Positions 1 through 9,416 of a stretch of DNA of 64,000 bases are shown here, piece after piece. Positions within the stretch are counted from its first letter, which is position 1. Each line of letters starts with the position of its first letter. The stretch spans positions 62,001 through 126,000 of the forward strand of contig JBPOFA010000005.1 in assembly GCA_051251595.1 (NCBI GenBank). The letters run 5' to 3'. The stretch is from NORP110 sp051251595 (lineage in GTDB: Bacteria > Pseudomonadota > Alphaproteobacteria > Rhodobacterales > Rhodobacteraceae). The position numbers and the translations under genes were made by a program. Below the pieces are notes generated by a model. The model saw nothing but the letters and a program-made list of their open reading frames with translations, ran no database searches and had not been told where the DNA came from.

Positions 1-987
1 CCGGGCCGTGCCGCAGCGGGCGTTCCCTTTGACGGGGTGGTTCCGCCGGGCGCAGCGGTTCGAATTCTGACTGGGGCCCTGATCCCCGCCGGAGTCGACA
101 CCGTGGTCTTGCAAGAAGACGTGACGGTGTCTGACGATAAAATCCGTTTCGACGGGGCTCCGAAACGCTTCGCGAATACGCGAAAAGCTGGCGAGGATAT
201 CGTGGCTGGTGAAATTGCCCTAGAGGCCGGACATCAGATTGACCCCACGGATATTGCGTTTTTGTCGGCGACGGGCAGCACGGATATTGAAGTGTTCCGA
301 AAATTACGGGTTGGCGTGATTTCAACCGGCGACGAAATCGTATCGCCAGGGCAGGACACGCCGCCCGACAAGACCTTTGATGCGAACCGGCCGATGTTGT
401 TAAGCCTCATCGAAAAATGGGGCTACCAGCCTGTTGATCTGGGCCATGTCGCTGATGACCGGGATCAATTGCGGGCGCGGTTTGAAAAAATGACCCCAGA
501 GGTTGACGCGATTTTCACATCTGGTGGTGCATCCGCAGGGGAAGAAGACCATGTCTCTGCCCTGCTGAAAGATCAGGCGGCCTTGACCAGTTGGCGGATT
601 GCCATGAAACCGGGACGGCCGCTTGCCTTGGCGGTTTGGAACGGGACGCCAGTGTTCGGGTTGCCGGGAAATCCGGTCGCAGCATTGGTGTGCACCCTGG
701 TGTTCGGGCGCCCGGCCTTGTCGGCCCTGGCGGGTGGCGGTTGGATCGAACCGCAAGGGTTCACAGTGCCTGCCGCGTTCGAAAAGAACAAAAAACCCGG
801 TCGGCGGGAATATCTTCGCGCGAAAATGACGCCGTCTGGCTCGGTAGAGGTCTTTGCCTCAGAAGGGTCGGGGCGCATTTCGGGGTTAAGCTGGGCCGAC
901 GGCCTGGTCGAGCTGTCGGATGGCGCGCAGATCGTCAAAACGGGCGACCCGGTCACATATTACCCGTTTTCAAGTTTTGGGCTTTAG
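1..987 (+). CDS. moeA: Molybdopterin molybdenumtransferase MoeA, 5' partial
   Basis: Inserts molybdenum into adenylylated molybdopterin in the last step of molybdenum cofactor synthesis (cytosolic). The frame is open from base 1, so the N-terminus lies outside the window; about 328 residues are present of a family length near 400. Visible family motifs in order: an RILTGALIPAGVDTVV-type segment near the start, LRVGVISTGDEI, TFDANRPML, the TSGGASAGEEDHV loop of the MPT-binding domain, MKPGRPLALA and VFGLPGNPVAA. The C-terminal MoeA domain IV follows. Its stop overlaps the stop of the convergent gene by four bases. Identification is secure from motif order. Confidence 0.95.
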   Translation, partial: PGRAAAGVPFDGVVPPGAAVRILTGALIPAGVDTVVLQEDVTVSDDKIRFDGAPKRFANTRKAGEDIVAGEIALEAGHQIDPTDIAFLSATGSTDIEVFRKLRVGVISTGDEIVSPGQDTPPDKTFDANRPMLLSLIEKWGYQPVDLGHVADDRDQLRARFEKMTPEVDAIFTSGGASAGEEDHVSALLKDQAALTSWRIAMKPGRPLALAVWNGTPVFGLPGNPVAALVCTLVFGRPALSALAGGGWIEPQGFTVPAAFEKNKKPGRREYLRAKMTPSGSVEVFASEGSGRISGLSWADGLVELSDGAQIVKTGDPVTYYPFSSFGL

Positions 988-2024
988 TCGAACGTTCCCG
1001 CAACACGTCCCAGCAGCATAAAGGCGCGGGCCGATCTGGTATCCGCTAGGCGAATGATATCGTGATCCGACGCGGCTTTTTCGAATTCTGCAAAGGTCTG
1101 ATCAAATTTGCGCAGGAAATGGTGGACAGAATCCCGAAAGATATTGTCCTGACGCATCCGTCCGGCGGCCAGCGCAATGCTGGACCTATCGCGGATGCCA
1201 CCAAGGGTGTTGATGGCCTTGCCGCGTTGCCCATTGGCGAAACGCCGCCAGATGTCTGGACGCGCCGTGTCGGGCGTCAGATCATCCATGTAAATGCCTT
1301 CTTGTGACAACAGCGTCAGCACATCCTGGGCCGCTTGGACCAATTGCGAAATTTCCCGATCCTGCAAGGCACGGCGCAGGGCCCGAAACCCCTCTTTGTC
1401 CTCGGCCGTTTCCGGGAAGTGCAGGGCGCGGATGAAATCGTCAATCGACAAAGGCTCTGCCAAGGCTTCGGCTGGTGTTCCAAGCTCGAAAGAGGGCTGT
1501 TCCTGCGAAGCAGGCGCGGTCTTAGGATTTAGCGCCTTTTTGCCCGCCTGCGCCGTTGCTTGTTCCGCAGATGAAAGCGGCGAAAACGATGCAAGTGTCG
1601 CATCTGTGCGGCGTTGTGCGGCTGCAATCGCCTCTAGCTTTTGTTCGACATCCGGCTTGATGCCAACGGCGCCGGATTGTTGCTGTTGAATATAGGTATG
1701 CCGCATCGCGTTGATTGCTGTCTGTAGACGGGCTGATTCTTCTTTCATGATGCGGCTGCTGCGGGCCGCGGATGCGGCCACCCAGATCAGCGCAATCGGC
1801 ATGAAAATCGCGATCAGCGCGATGACAAACCGCAAGCTGTCGATCTGCGTGCCTGACCCATTGCCGTCACCGGCGACAAAGGCAAAAAACAGGGAAACGC
1901 CCAACAACCAAACGACAGACAAACCGCCCGCCACAACTTCGGTGGACGAAATCGGCCCCTTGTTTCCATCGCCACGCGAGAAAAGCCCCAGATCAATGGG
2001 TTTTGGGTCTTCAGATTCAGGCAT
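984..2024 (-). CDS. Conserved-type membrane protein, function unknown
   Basis: 346 residues. I do not recognise a named family. The N-terminus is polar and then shows two hydrophobic helices (about residues 31-51 and 66-86), a basic/acidic helical stretch, a low-complexity Ala/Thr/Pro linker (about 125-190) and a soluble helical C-terminal domain of about 150 residues. This suggests a bitopic or hairpin inner-membrane protein with a cytoplasmic domain. It is encoded just downstream of greA on the same strand (21-base gap), so the two may be cotranscribed. Its 3' end overlaps moeA tail-to-tail. Reading frame and codon use look genuine. Confidence 0.7.
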   Translation of the reverse strand: MPESEDPKPIDLGLFSRGDGNKGPISSTEVVAGGLSVVWLLGVSLFFAFVAGDGNGSGTQIDSLRFVIALIAIFMPIALIWVAASAARSSRIMKEESARLQTAINAMRHTYIQQQQSGAVGIKPDVEQKLEAIAAAQRRTDATLASFSPLSSAEQATAQAGKKALNPKTAPASQEQPSFELGTPAEALAEPLSIDDFIRALHFPETAEDKEGFRALRRALQDREISQLVQAAQDVLTLLSQEGIYMDDLTPDTARPDIWRRFANGQRGKAINTLGGIRDRSSIALAAGRMRQDNIFRDSVHHFLRKFDQTFAEFEKAASDHDIIRLADTRSARAFMLLGRVAGTFD

Positions 2025-2045
2025 TCAACCAGCCACTACTAAGAG

Positions 2046-2516
2046 CTAAATATACTCAATTTTCAAAATTTCGTAGGACCGTGCACCGCCGGGCGTGCGC
2101 ACTTCTACACTGTCGCCTTCATCTTTGCCGATCAGCGTTCTGGCAAGCGGGGATTTGATGTTCAGCTTGCCGCTTTCGATATTGGCCTCTGATTCACCAA
2201 CGATCTGGTAGGTTTTTTCCTCATCGGTGTCTTCATCAACGATGGTGACGGTCGCACCAAATTTGATGGTCCCGGACAAGGTTGTCGGGTCAATTACCTC
2301 TGCCAAAGACAAAAGGCCTTCCAGCTCTTTGATTCGACCTTCGATGAAAGAATGCTTTTCGCGTGCAGAATGGTATTCGGCGTTTTCGGACAGGTCGCCA
2401 TGTTCGCGCGCTTCAGCAATCGCTGCAATAATGGCCGGTCTTTCAACGGATTTCAGATTTTTGAGTTCCGTGTTGATATCTTTATGACCCTGTTGGGTCA
2501 TTGGTACTTTATCCAT
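2046..2516 (-). CDS. greA: Transcription elongation factor GreA
   Basis: Binds the RNA polymerase secondary channel and stimulates cleavage of backtracked RNA. The 156-residue frame has the GreA N-terminal coiled coil with AREHGDLSENAEYHSAREK (acidic tip) and the C-terminal FKBP-like domain with GEDSVEVRTPGG-type sequence. I start at the ATG at 2516, reading MDKVPMTQQG as in other GreA proteins and preceded by a GAAGAG ribosome site; an in-frame TTG at 2531 would add five residues. It is divergent from etfD across about 220 bases that must hold both promoters. Confidence 0.96.
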   Translation of the reverse strand: MDKVPMTQQGHKDINTELKNLKSVERPAIIAAIAEAREHGDLSENAEYHSAREKHSFIEGRIKELEGLLSLAEVIDPTTLSGTIKFGATVTIVDEDTDEEKTYQIVGESEANIESGKLNIKSPLARTLIGKDEGDSVEVRTPGGARSYEILKIEYI

Positions 2517-2733
2517 CGTGCTCTTCGCCAATTACTATCTGTCGTATGTTGGGAAAAATCAAAACCATGTATCAGCGTGTCATGCAAGACAAGTTGCACA
2601 TGCGACAGAATACCGGCGTGAATTGTGTATTTTTAGAACCCAGACTGGCCGATATCGGCGCGATTGCTTGCAAATCTTTGTATTTCAAGACTAGATCACC
2701 GCAAGAAACGCGGGTTTAGACAAGAGGTGGCGC

Positions 2734-4386
2734 ATGGCTGAGATTGAACGTGAATCCATGGAGTTTGATGTTGTAATCGTAGGGGCTGGTCCCGCAGGCC
2801 TGTCAGCGGCCATTCGGTTAAAGCAACAAAACAGCGATTTGAACGTCGTGGTCCTGGAAAAAGGATCAGAGGTCGGCGCGCATATCCTATCGGGCGCCGT
2901 CTTGGACGTTTCTGGTTTGGACGCGCTTATCCCAGACTGGAAAGACAAAGGCGCACCCATCAATGTTCCGGTCAAATCAGACAAGTTCTACATTCTTGGC
3001 GTTGCCGGAAAGCTGGGCATCCCGAATTTCTTAATGCCGCCCCTGATGAACAACCACGGAAACTACATCGTTTCCATGGGGAACGTCTGCCGCTGGATGG
3101 CCGAACAAGCCGAAGAGCTGGGCGTGGAAATATTCCCCGGGATGGCCTGTTCGGAACTGGTCTTTGGCGACAACGGCGAGGTCAAAGGCGTTATCGCTGG
3201 CGAGTTTGGCAAGAACCCGGATGGAACCCCCTCTGACGCCTATGAACCGGGGATGGAACTGTACGGCAAATATGTCTTCCTTTCAGAAGGCGCGCGCGGG
3301 TCGCTGTCAAAAGAGGTGATCGCCAAATATGACCTTGCGGCCAATTGCGACGTTCCGAAATTCGGTCTGGGCATGAAGGAAATCTGGGAAGTTGCGCCCG
3401 AAAACCACCGCGAAGGCAAAGTTGTCCACACAATGGGCTGGCCGCTTGGATGGAAAAACTCTGGCGGTTCGTTCATGTATCATCTGGACAACAACCAGGT
3501 CTATGTCGGCTACATCGTCGATCTGAACTACAAAAACCCCTATTTGTTCCCCTACATGGAGTTTCAGCGCTTCAAGCATCATCCAATGATCTCGGAGGTT
3601 CTGAAGGGCGGAAAACGCGTGGCCTATGGTGCGCGGGTTGTGACCAAGGGCGGGCTGCAATCCATGCCGCAGTCGGCCTTCCCTGGGGGGGCGATGCTGG
3701 GCTGTGCGGTCGGGCTGGTCAATCTTCCGCGCATCAAGGGCAACCACAATGCGATGCATTCGGGGATCGCGGCCGCCGATGCTGCCGTGCAAGCCATTGA
3801 AGCGGGCCGTTCCGGCGATGTCCTGGCCGAATATGACGAGGCATTGCGCACCGGGCCGGTTGGTAAAGACCTCAAAAAGGTCCGCAATGTTGCGCCGTTG
3901 AACGCCCGCTTTGGGCCGCTTGGCGGTCTTGTGCTGGGCGGGTTTGATATGTGGTTTCAGACGGTGTTTGGGTTCAGCCTGTTCGGGACTAAGAAACACG
4001 GGAAAACGGATGCACAATCCACAGAACCCGCATCAGCCCACACCGCAATCGATTATCCAAAACCCGATGGCACGCTGTCCTTTGACCGGCTGACCAATGT
4101 TAGTTTTTCAATGACGAACCACGAAGAAAACCAACCCTGCCATCTGCATCTGGAAAACGCCGAAGTGCCGATAAGTGTCAATCTGCCGGAATTTGCTGAA
4201 CCGGCGCAACGCTATTGCCCTGCGGGCGTGTACGAGGTCATCACAGAGGACGGAAAAGATCCAAGGTTTCAGATCAACTTCCAAAACTGTGTGCATTGCA
4301 AGACCTGCGACATCAAGGACCCTAGCCAGAACATCAACTGGGTGGTTCCACAAGGTGGCGATGGACCGAATTATCCCAACATGTAA
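2734..4386 (+). CDS. etfD: Electron-transfer flavoprotein:ubiquinone oxidoreductase
   Basis: Membrane-associated FAD/4Fe-4S enzyme that passes electrons from ETF (fatty-acid and amino-acid dehydrogenases) to ubiquinone. 550 residues, full length. The N-terminus has the FAD-binding VIVGAGPAGLSAAIRL; the ubiquinone/FAD domain follows; the C-terminus carries the iron-sulfur ligands RYCPAGVYE and CVHCKTCDIKDPSQNINW, ending in the family-typical GGDGPNYPNM. An AGAGGTGG ribosome site precedes the ATG. The etfAB genes are not in this window. Confidence 0.97.
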   Translation: MAEIERESMEFDVVIVGAGPAGLSAAIRLKQQNSDLNVVVLEKGSEVGAHILSGAVLDVSGLDALIPDWKDKGAPINVPVKSDKFYILGVAGKLGIPNFLMPPLMNNHGNYIVSMGNVCRWMAEQAEELGVEIFPGMACSELVFGDNGEVKGVIAGEFGKNPDGTPSDAYEPGMELYGKYVFLSEGARGSLSKEVIAKYDLAANCDVPKFGLGMKEIWEVAPENHREGKVVHTMGWPLGWKNSGGSFMYHLDNNQVYVGYIVDLNYKNPYLFPYMEFQRFKHHPMISEVLKGGKRVAYGARVVTKGGLQSMPQSAFPGGAMLGCAVGLVNLPRIKGNHNAMHSGIAAADAAVQAIEAGRSGDVLAEYDEALRTGPVGKDLKKVRNVAPLNARFGPLGGLVLGGFDMWFQTVFGFSLFGTKKHGKTDAQSTEPASAHTAIDYPKPDGTLSFDRLTNVSFSMTNHEENQPCHLHLENAEVPISVNLPEFAEPAQRYCPAGVYEVITEDGKDPRFQINFQNCVHCKTCDIKDPSQNINWVVPQGGDGPNYPNM

Positions 4387-4486
4387 CGCCTGCGTTAACT
4401 GGGCGATGTTTTACTGCATCTGGATTGTTATTACCGGGCCAAGCCATTAGGTTTTGACAAAGTCCGGTCCGTGGAAGGAATGCCAA

Positions 4487-6187
4487 TTGGCCCCTAAATT
4501 TATCCAAACTTCATTTGCTTTGGCGTGTGCATTGTCTGTGTTCACCACTCCGCTACAGGCCAACGGGCTTGCCGGCGCATATTTGGCCGCGAGAACGGCA
4601 AGCGCTGAAAGCGATTTCGAAGCGTCTTCGCAGTATTTCAGCAAAGCATTGGTCAACGACCCCGCAAATCCGGTGTTGATGGAAAACGCGATCGTTGCGT
4701 TTGTCAGCCTTGGCGATTTTGACAGGGCATTGGCCGTTTCGCGCCGATTGGAAAGCTTGGATGAAGGCAACCAAATCACCAACATGCTGCGCCTGGCTGA
4801 GGTCGTTAAGAGCGGTGATTATGCAGCCGCCAACACGCTGTTGGACGAAGGCGAAAAAGTGGGGCCGCTTGTCGATGGTCTAACCCGCGCCTGGATCCAG
4901 GTGGGCGAAGGCAACATGTCAGAGGCTCTTACGTCCTTTGAAAAGCTGTCCGATGGCGCTGGACTGGAAAGCTTTGGCATGTACCACAAAGCTTTGGCGC
5001 TGGCCTTGGTCGGCGATTTTGAGGGTGCGGATGAAATTCTGTCCGGCAAAACCGGCGTCGACATTCCACCAACCCGCAATGGCGTGATCGCGCGTTCAGA
5101 AATTCTAAGCCAGCTGGAACGGAACGAGGAAGCGATAGAGCTGATCGACGGTATCTTTGGCTCTGAACTGGACCCTGCGCTGAGCGAGATTCACGAAAAA
5201 CTGTCGGCCGGGGAAACCTTGCCATTTACAGCCGTGACCAGCCCTCAGGATGGCGTGGCCGAAGTGTTCTTCACCGTTGCTGGCGCTTTGGTCGGCGAGG
5301 CCAATGATGGCTACACATTGCTCTACACAAGGATTGCAGGCTACCTGCGTCCGGGCAATTCGGGCACGATTTTGCTGACGGCCCGGTTGTTGGAAAGCCT
5401 CGGGCGCTATCAGCTGGCAACGAATGAATATGACCTGATCCCACGTGAAGACCCGGCTTATCTGGCGGCGTCCCTGGGCCGCGCGAATGCGCTGATCCGA
5501 TCAGATCACAAAGAAGCCGCCGTCGAAGTGTTGCAACAATTGGCCAAGAGCAATCCCGACCGTTCGGTTGTGCATGTGGATTTGGGTGACCTTTATCGCG
5601 GGATGGACCGTTTCGAAGATTCTGTCCAGTCATATGACAAGGCGGTCGCTTTGTTCGACGAACCAAACATCCAGCAATGGGGCGTCTACTTTGCCCGCGG
5701 TATTTCACATGAACGGCTGGACGATTTTGATCTGGCTGAAAAAGATTTCAGAACCGCGCTAGAGCTTAATCCAGAACAGCCGCAGGTTTTGAACTATCTC
5801 GGGTATTCCTTTGTAGAGCTCAACCGCAATCTGGATGAAGCCCTGGACATGATTGAACGTGCTGTCGCAGGGCGGCCAAATGATGGGTATATCACGGATT
5901 CCCTTGGGTGGGTTTTGTACCGCCTTGGGCGCTACGACGAAGCGGTCGGACATATGGAACGCGCCGCAGAACTTACGCCTGTCGACCCGGTGATCAATGA
6001 TCACCTGGGCGACGTCTATTGGGCCGTTGGCCGGCATCGCGAAGCGGAATTCCAGTGGAGCCGTGCATTGTCTTTTGATCCCGAGGAAGAAGAAGCCAAT
6101 CGCATTCGCCGCAAGCTCGAGGTTGGATTGGACGTGGTCTTGGAAGAAGAGGGGGCAAAGCCCCTAAAGGTTGCCAATGAAGGTTGA
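4487..6187 (+). CDS. Exported TPR-repeat protein
   Basis: 566 residues if translation starts at TTG 4487, which follows GGAAGGA at good spacing and gives a clean signal peptide (MAPKFIQTSF then a hydrophobic core ending PLQA). An upstream in-frame TTG at 4454 would put a polar stretch before the signal. The rest is helical, with clear tetratricopeptide repeats from about residue 300 onward (for example YLGYSFVELNRNLDEALDMI and DSLGWVLYRLGRYDEAVGHM). A periplasmic or outer-membrane-associated scaffolding role is likely for such proteins, but the partner is unknown. The gene end overlaps the start of ispE by 11 bases, implying translational coupling. Confidence 0.85.
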   Translation: MAPKFIQTSFALACALSVFTTPLQANGLAGAYLAARTASAESDFEASSQYFSKALVNDPANPVLMENAIVAFVSLGDFDRALAVSRRLESLDEGNQITNMLRLAEVVKSGDYAAANTLLDEGEKVGPLVDGLTRAWIQVGEGNMSEALTSFEKLSDGAGLESFGMYHKALALALVGDFEGADEILSGKTGVDIPPTRNGVIARSEILSQLERNEEAIELIDGIFGSELDPALSEIHEKLSAGETLPFTAVTSPQDGVAEVFFTVAGALVGEANDGYTLLYTRIAGYLRPGNSGTILLTARLLESLGRYQLATNEYDLIPREDPAYLAASLGRANALIRSDHKEAAVEVLQQLAKSNPDRSVVHVDLGDLYRGMDRFEDSVQSYDKAVALFDEPNIQQWGVYFARGISHERLDDFDLAEKDFRTALELNPEQPQVLNYLGYSFVELNRNLDEALDMIERAVAGRPNDGYITDSLGWVLYRLGRYDEAVGHMERAAELTPVDPVINDHLGDVYWAVGRHREAEFQWSRALSFDPEEEEANRIRRKLEVGLDVVLEEEGAKPLKVANEG

Positions 6188-7022
6188 GGCATTTGCCCCG
6201 GCCAAGATCAACCTGACCCTTCATGTCACCGGCCTGCGGGCCGACGGGTACCATCTGTTAGATAGCCTTGTGGTCTTTGCCGATATTGGCGACACCGTTT
6301 TTGCACGCCGCGCACAGGCCTATGCGTTATCAGTTGACGGCCCTTACGGCGCTGGTATCCCGACCGATGACGGAAATCTGGCCATGGCGGCGGCCAGGTT
6401 GTTTGGCCCCGACTGCGCATCTGAATTGCACCTGATCAAGAACCTACCGGCAGCTTCCGGCATTGGCGGCGGGTCTTCAGACGCCGCTGCGACCTTGCGT
6501 GCTCTGTCCAAACTGTGCGGGCGTCCTTTGCCAAATGGCCGGGACGTGTTGGGCTTGGGGGCGGATGTTCCGGTTTGTCTGACTGCACGGTCCGTGCGCA
6601 TGGGCGGGGTCGGGGAAAAGCTCTCTCCTGTTGCAACGCCACAGCTGCATATGGTGTTGGTCAACCCGGGCGTGTCCATGCCGACGCCAAAGGTGTTTGC
6701 GGCGCTGCCCCGCAAAGACAATGCGGCCATGCCGGATGATTTGCCAAACTGGAAAGATGCGACTGCATTTTGCCATTGGCTGGCGGGGCAACGTAATGAT
6801 CTGCAGGCAGCTGCGATTTCGCTGTCCCCAGAGATCGACGGCGTCATCGCAGCGCTAAACCATACCCGAGGTCGCTTGCTGGCCCGCATGTCTGGTTCCG
6901 GTGCGACCTGTTTTGGGCTTTATGCTGATGCGGCAGATGCCCTGTCTGCACAGGATGCATTGCGGTCAAAACACCCAGATTGGTGGGTGCAGGCGGGGCG
7001 TACTATTTCAGGGCTTAACTGA
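6177..7022 (+). CDS. ispE: 4-diphosphocytidyl-2-C-methyl-D-erythritol kinase
   Basis: GHMP kinase that phosphorylates CDP-ME in the MEP isoprenoid pathway. 281 residues. It begins VEAFAPAKINLTLHVTG, has the ATP-binding LPAASGIGGGSSDAAATL loop and the C-terminal MSGSGATCFGLY motif. The ATG at 6177 lies inside the end of the TPR gene. The 3' end overlaps the convergent polyprenyl synthase gene by eight bases, so two isoprenoid genes face each other here. Confidence 0.96.
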   Translation: MKVEAFAPAKINLTLHVTGLRADGYHLLDSLVVFADIGDTVFARRAQAYALSVDGPYGAGIPTDDGNLAMAAARLFGPDCASELHLIKNLPAASGIGGGSSDAAATLRALSKLCGRPLPNGRDVLGLGADVPVCLTARSVRMGGVGEKLSPVATPQLHMVLVNPGVSMPTPKVFAALPRKDNAAMPDDLPNWKDATAFCHWLAGQRNDLQAAAISLSPEIDGVIAALNHTRGRLLARMSGSGATCFGLYADAADALSAQDALRSKHPDWWVQAGRTISGLN

Positions 7023-8016
7023 TCCGCGCGACGACATAGTCTGCAAGGTCGTTCAACATCGTCTTAAGCTCATGATCCGGCAAGGTTTCCAGCGCGGCCT
7101 TGGCCCGCACGGACCATTGCAACGCGTCCTGACGTGCATCTTCCAAAGCATTGTGCTTTTTCAATAGGTCCATCGCATGATCAAGGTCACCGTCGTTCTG
7201 TTGGCCTTTTTCGATGACGCGCACCCAGAATTCCCGTTCAGCGACGTCAGCACGGGCAACAGCCTTGATCACAGGCAGCGTCAACTTGCGCTCTCTGAAA
7301 TCATCGCCGACATTCTTGCCGATTGCATCGGTTTTCCCGGCATAGTCCAGCAGATCATCCACAATCTGAAAGCTGATCCCCAAAGCGTCGCCATAGACAT
7401 GCAAAGCCTGCTGGGCCTCTTTCGATGCGCCGGAAATAACGCCGCCAACCTCTGTCGCGGCGGAAAACAGGGCTGCTGTTTTTCCACGAACAACCTGAAA
7501 ATAGATCTCTTCCGTAGTGGCCAGATCTTGGGACACGGTCAGCTGTAACACTTCGCCTTCGGCAATGGTGGCTGATGCATTCGCCAGAATATCCAACGCC
7601 TGCATGCTGTTCGTCTCGACCATAAGCTGAAACGAGCGGGCAAACAGATAGTCGCCGACCAGAACGCTGGACTTGTTGTCCCACAGCAGATTTGCCGTGG
7701 GGCGCCCGCGCCGCTGATCGCTTTTGTCGACCACGTCGTCATGCAGCAATGTCGCGGTGTGAATGAACTCTACCGCCGCTGCTAAATTGAGGTGATACGG
7801 GCCCTCATAGCCACACAGACGCGCAGCGGCGATCGTAAGCATAGGGCGCAGCCGTTTGCCGCCGCCTTCTACCAGATGGGCCGTCACCTCTGGGATGCGA
7901 GGGGCATGTTTAGAGGCCATGCGCTGTTGAATGAGCAAGTTTACAGAGGCCATATCGTCGGCCAAAAACTCTGCCAACCGCACGTGCGGTTCAAATGTCA
8001 CTTCGTCTAAACCCAT
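7015..8016 (-). CDS. Polyprenyl diphosphate synthase (ubiquinone side chain)
   Basis: Trans-isoprenyl diphosphate synthase that elongates allylic diphosphates with IPP. 333 residues from ATG 8016 (an in-frame GTG lies just before). It has GGGKRLRPML, the first aspartate-rich motif HDDVVD with its downstream RRGRPTAN, GDYLFARSF, and the second aspartate motif DDLLDY. Length and sequence place it with octaprenyl/decaprenyl synthases rather than FPP synthases; ubiquinone-10 would be expected in this lineage, but chain length cannot be read from the sequence. It converges with ispE. Confidence 0.93.
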   Translation of the reverse strand: MGLDEVTFEPHVRLAEFLADDMASVNLLIQQRMASKHAPRIPEVTAHLVEGGGKRLRPMLTIAAARLCGYEGPYHLNLAAAVEFIHTATLLHDDVVDKSDQRRGRPTANLLWDNKSSVLVGDYLFARSFQLMVETNSMQALDILANASATIAEGEVLQLTVSQDLATTEEIYFQVVRGKTAALFSAATEVGGVISGASKEAQQALHVYGDALGISFQIVDDLLDYAGKTDAIGKNVGDDFRERKLTLPVIKAVARADVAEREFWVRVIEKGQQNDGDLDHAMDLLKKHNALEDARQDALQWSVRAKAALETLPDHELKTMLNDLADYVVARIS

Positions 8017-8072
8017 CACGGTCTCGTCACTGCTCTCGACAAAGGTGGGTGCAAGCCCTTAAGTCACAAATT

Positions 8073-8288
8073 ATGAAAGAGCTTATGCGCACCACAGATC
8101 CAACTGCTATCGCCTTTGTATCCGCCCTACTTCAGGGCGAGGGTATAGACTGCTTTCCGATGGACGTCCATATGAGCGTGCTGGAAGGTTCGATCGGTAT
8201 TTTGCCGCGTCGGGTCATGGTGCGGGATCAGGATCATTATCGGGCATCCCTGATTTTAAAGGACAATGACATCGACTTTGGGCGTTGA
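8073..8288 (+). CDS. DUF2007-family protein
   Basis: 71 residues starting at MKELMRTTDPTAIAFVSALL. The pattern of an N-terminal 'domain that binds an extra-cytoplasmic-looking short beta sheet', with GIDCFPMDVHMSVLEGSIG and RRVMVRDQDHYRA, is that of the small DUF2007 (putative signal-transducing) family. No catalytic residues are evident. It lies divergent from the polyprenyl synthase gene and five bases upstream of the methyltransferase start, so the pair is probably cotranscribed. Confidence 0.82.
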   Translation: MKELMRTTDPTAIAFVSALLQGEGIDCFPMDVHMSVLEGSIGILPRRVMVRDQDHYRASLILKDNDIDFGR

Positions 8289-8292
8289 TCCG

Positions 8293-9054
8293 ATGCCGTC
8301 TACAGTCGAAAATCTGACGCATGACCGGTTTTTAAGCGGGAAAATAAGGGTTTGGCAGCCAAAGTCCGGTCATAGGGCCGGGATTGATCCGGTTTTACTG
8401 GCCGCGGCCACCCAGGCCCGGGGTGGCCAGTCCGTCCTTGAGCTGGGATGCGGCGTGGGGGTTGCCAGCCTGTGTCTGGCCCGGCGTGTTGGCGATCTTG
8501 AAGTTTTTGGTGTCGAGTTGCAGCGCGAATATGCCGCACTCGCCCAAAGAAACGCGGCAGAAAACGGCATTGAATTGGCTGTCGTGAACGCCGATCTGGC
8601 CGATCTTCCTGCAGAGATTCGGTCAAAAAATTTTGATCATGTCATCGCGAATCCACCCTATTACAGAACCGGCCACGGCACGCGTGCGGTGGACGATGGC
8701 CGTTTCACATCCCTGACAGAGGCCACGCCCCTAAGCGTCTGGATTGATGTCGCCGTGCGGCGGATGGCCCCGCGGGGCTACCTGACATTGATCCAAAAGG
8801 CCGACCGGTTGCAGGATGTTCTTTGCGCCATGGATTCGCGATTGGGGGATGTGAAGGTCAGGCCATTGGCCCCGCGTTCGGGACGCCCGGCAGAGCTGAT
8901 CATCCTGCAGGCCCGCAAGGGTGCGCGGGGGCCTTTCAAGCTGTTGGCCCCGCTTGTCCTGCATCGCGGCGACACACATGAACGTGATGGCGAAACCTAT
9001 GTGGATCAGGTAAATGCGGTGCTGCGCGACGGTGCCGCACTTGAAATCTTCTGA
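8293..9054 (+). CDS. TrmN6-like methyltransferase
   Basis: Class I SAM-dependent methyltransferase. Motif I is VLELGCGVGVASLCLARR, the acidic motif II ends in FGVEL, and motif IV is VIANPPYY, the NPPY signature of N6-adenine/N5-glutamine methyltransferases. The overall arrangement (DRFLSGKIRVWQP, then GHRAGIDPVLLAA) matches tRNA1(Val) adenine-N6 methyltransferase relatives. I start at ATG 8293; an alternative ATG at 8266 would overlap DUF2007 by 23 bases and has an AAAGGA nearby. The RNA substrate is inferred, not shown. Confidence 0.85.
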   Translation: MPSTVENLTHDRFLSGKIRVWQPKSGHRAGIDPVLLAAATQARGGQSVLELGCGVGVASLCLARRVGDLEVFGVELQREYAALAQRNAAENGIELAVVNADLADLPAEIRSKNFDHVIANPPYYRTGHGTRAVDDGRFTSLTEATPLSVWIDVAVRRMAPRGYLTLIQKADRLQDVLCAMDSRLGDVKVRPLAPRSGRPAELIILQARKGARGPFKLLAPLVLHRGDTHERDGETYVDQVNAVLRDGAALEIF

Positions 9055-9177
9055 TTAAGTATTTGGTAATAATTAGGCGACCAAGTTGGAAGCCTAAGCC
9101 TATGCGTTCAAAATTAGTGACAGATTGCTGAAACTATGATCGACTGAACGTATAATAACCAAAAAAGGAGGACGACA

Positions 9178-9351
9178 ATGAGCTTGAGTTCACACATCCA
9201 GGAACTCCACAGAAAGCATCAAACCCTCGAGGACCAGGTCGAAGCGGCGCAACGCAGCCCTTCTGCCGATGATCTTCAGATTATCCAGCTCAAGAAAGAA
9301 AAGCTGCGATTAAAAGAAGAAATTACCCGACTAAGTCACTCCGACGCCTAA
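9178..9351 (+). CDS. YdcH-like (DUF465) short coiled-coil protein
   Basis: 57 residues, highly charged and helical: begins MSLSSHIQELHRKHQTLEDQ, then an acidic turn and a LKKEKLRLKEEITRL helix. This is the pattern of the small YdcH/DUF465 proteins, whose role is unclear. A strong AAGGAGG sits seven bases before the ATG, and TATAAT at 9151-9156 is a plausible -10 element with a very short leader. The gene is monocistronic, between the methyltransferase gene and convergent phaB. Confidence 0.85.
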   Translation: MSLSSHIQELHRKHQTLEDQVEAAQRSPSADDLQIIQLKKEKLRLKEEITRLSHSDA

Positions 9352-9363
9352 CATCAAAAAGAT

Positions 9364-9391
9364 AGGCCGGATCAAAAACTTGAACCGGCCT
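9364..9391. terminator. Hairpin between convergent ydcH-like gene and phaB
   Basis: Inverted repeat AGGCCGG (9364-9370) and CCGGCCT (9385-9391) with a 14-base loop, between two gene ends. No strong U tract on either side, so it is a weak or bidirectional terminator candidate. Confidence 0.45.
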
Positions 9392-9416
9392 CGTCTTGGT
9401 CGTTTCGCCCTATAAA

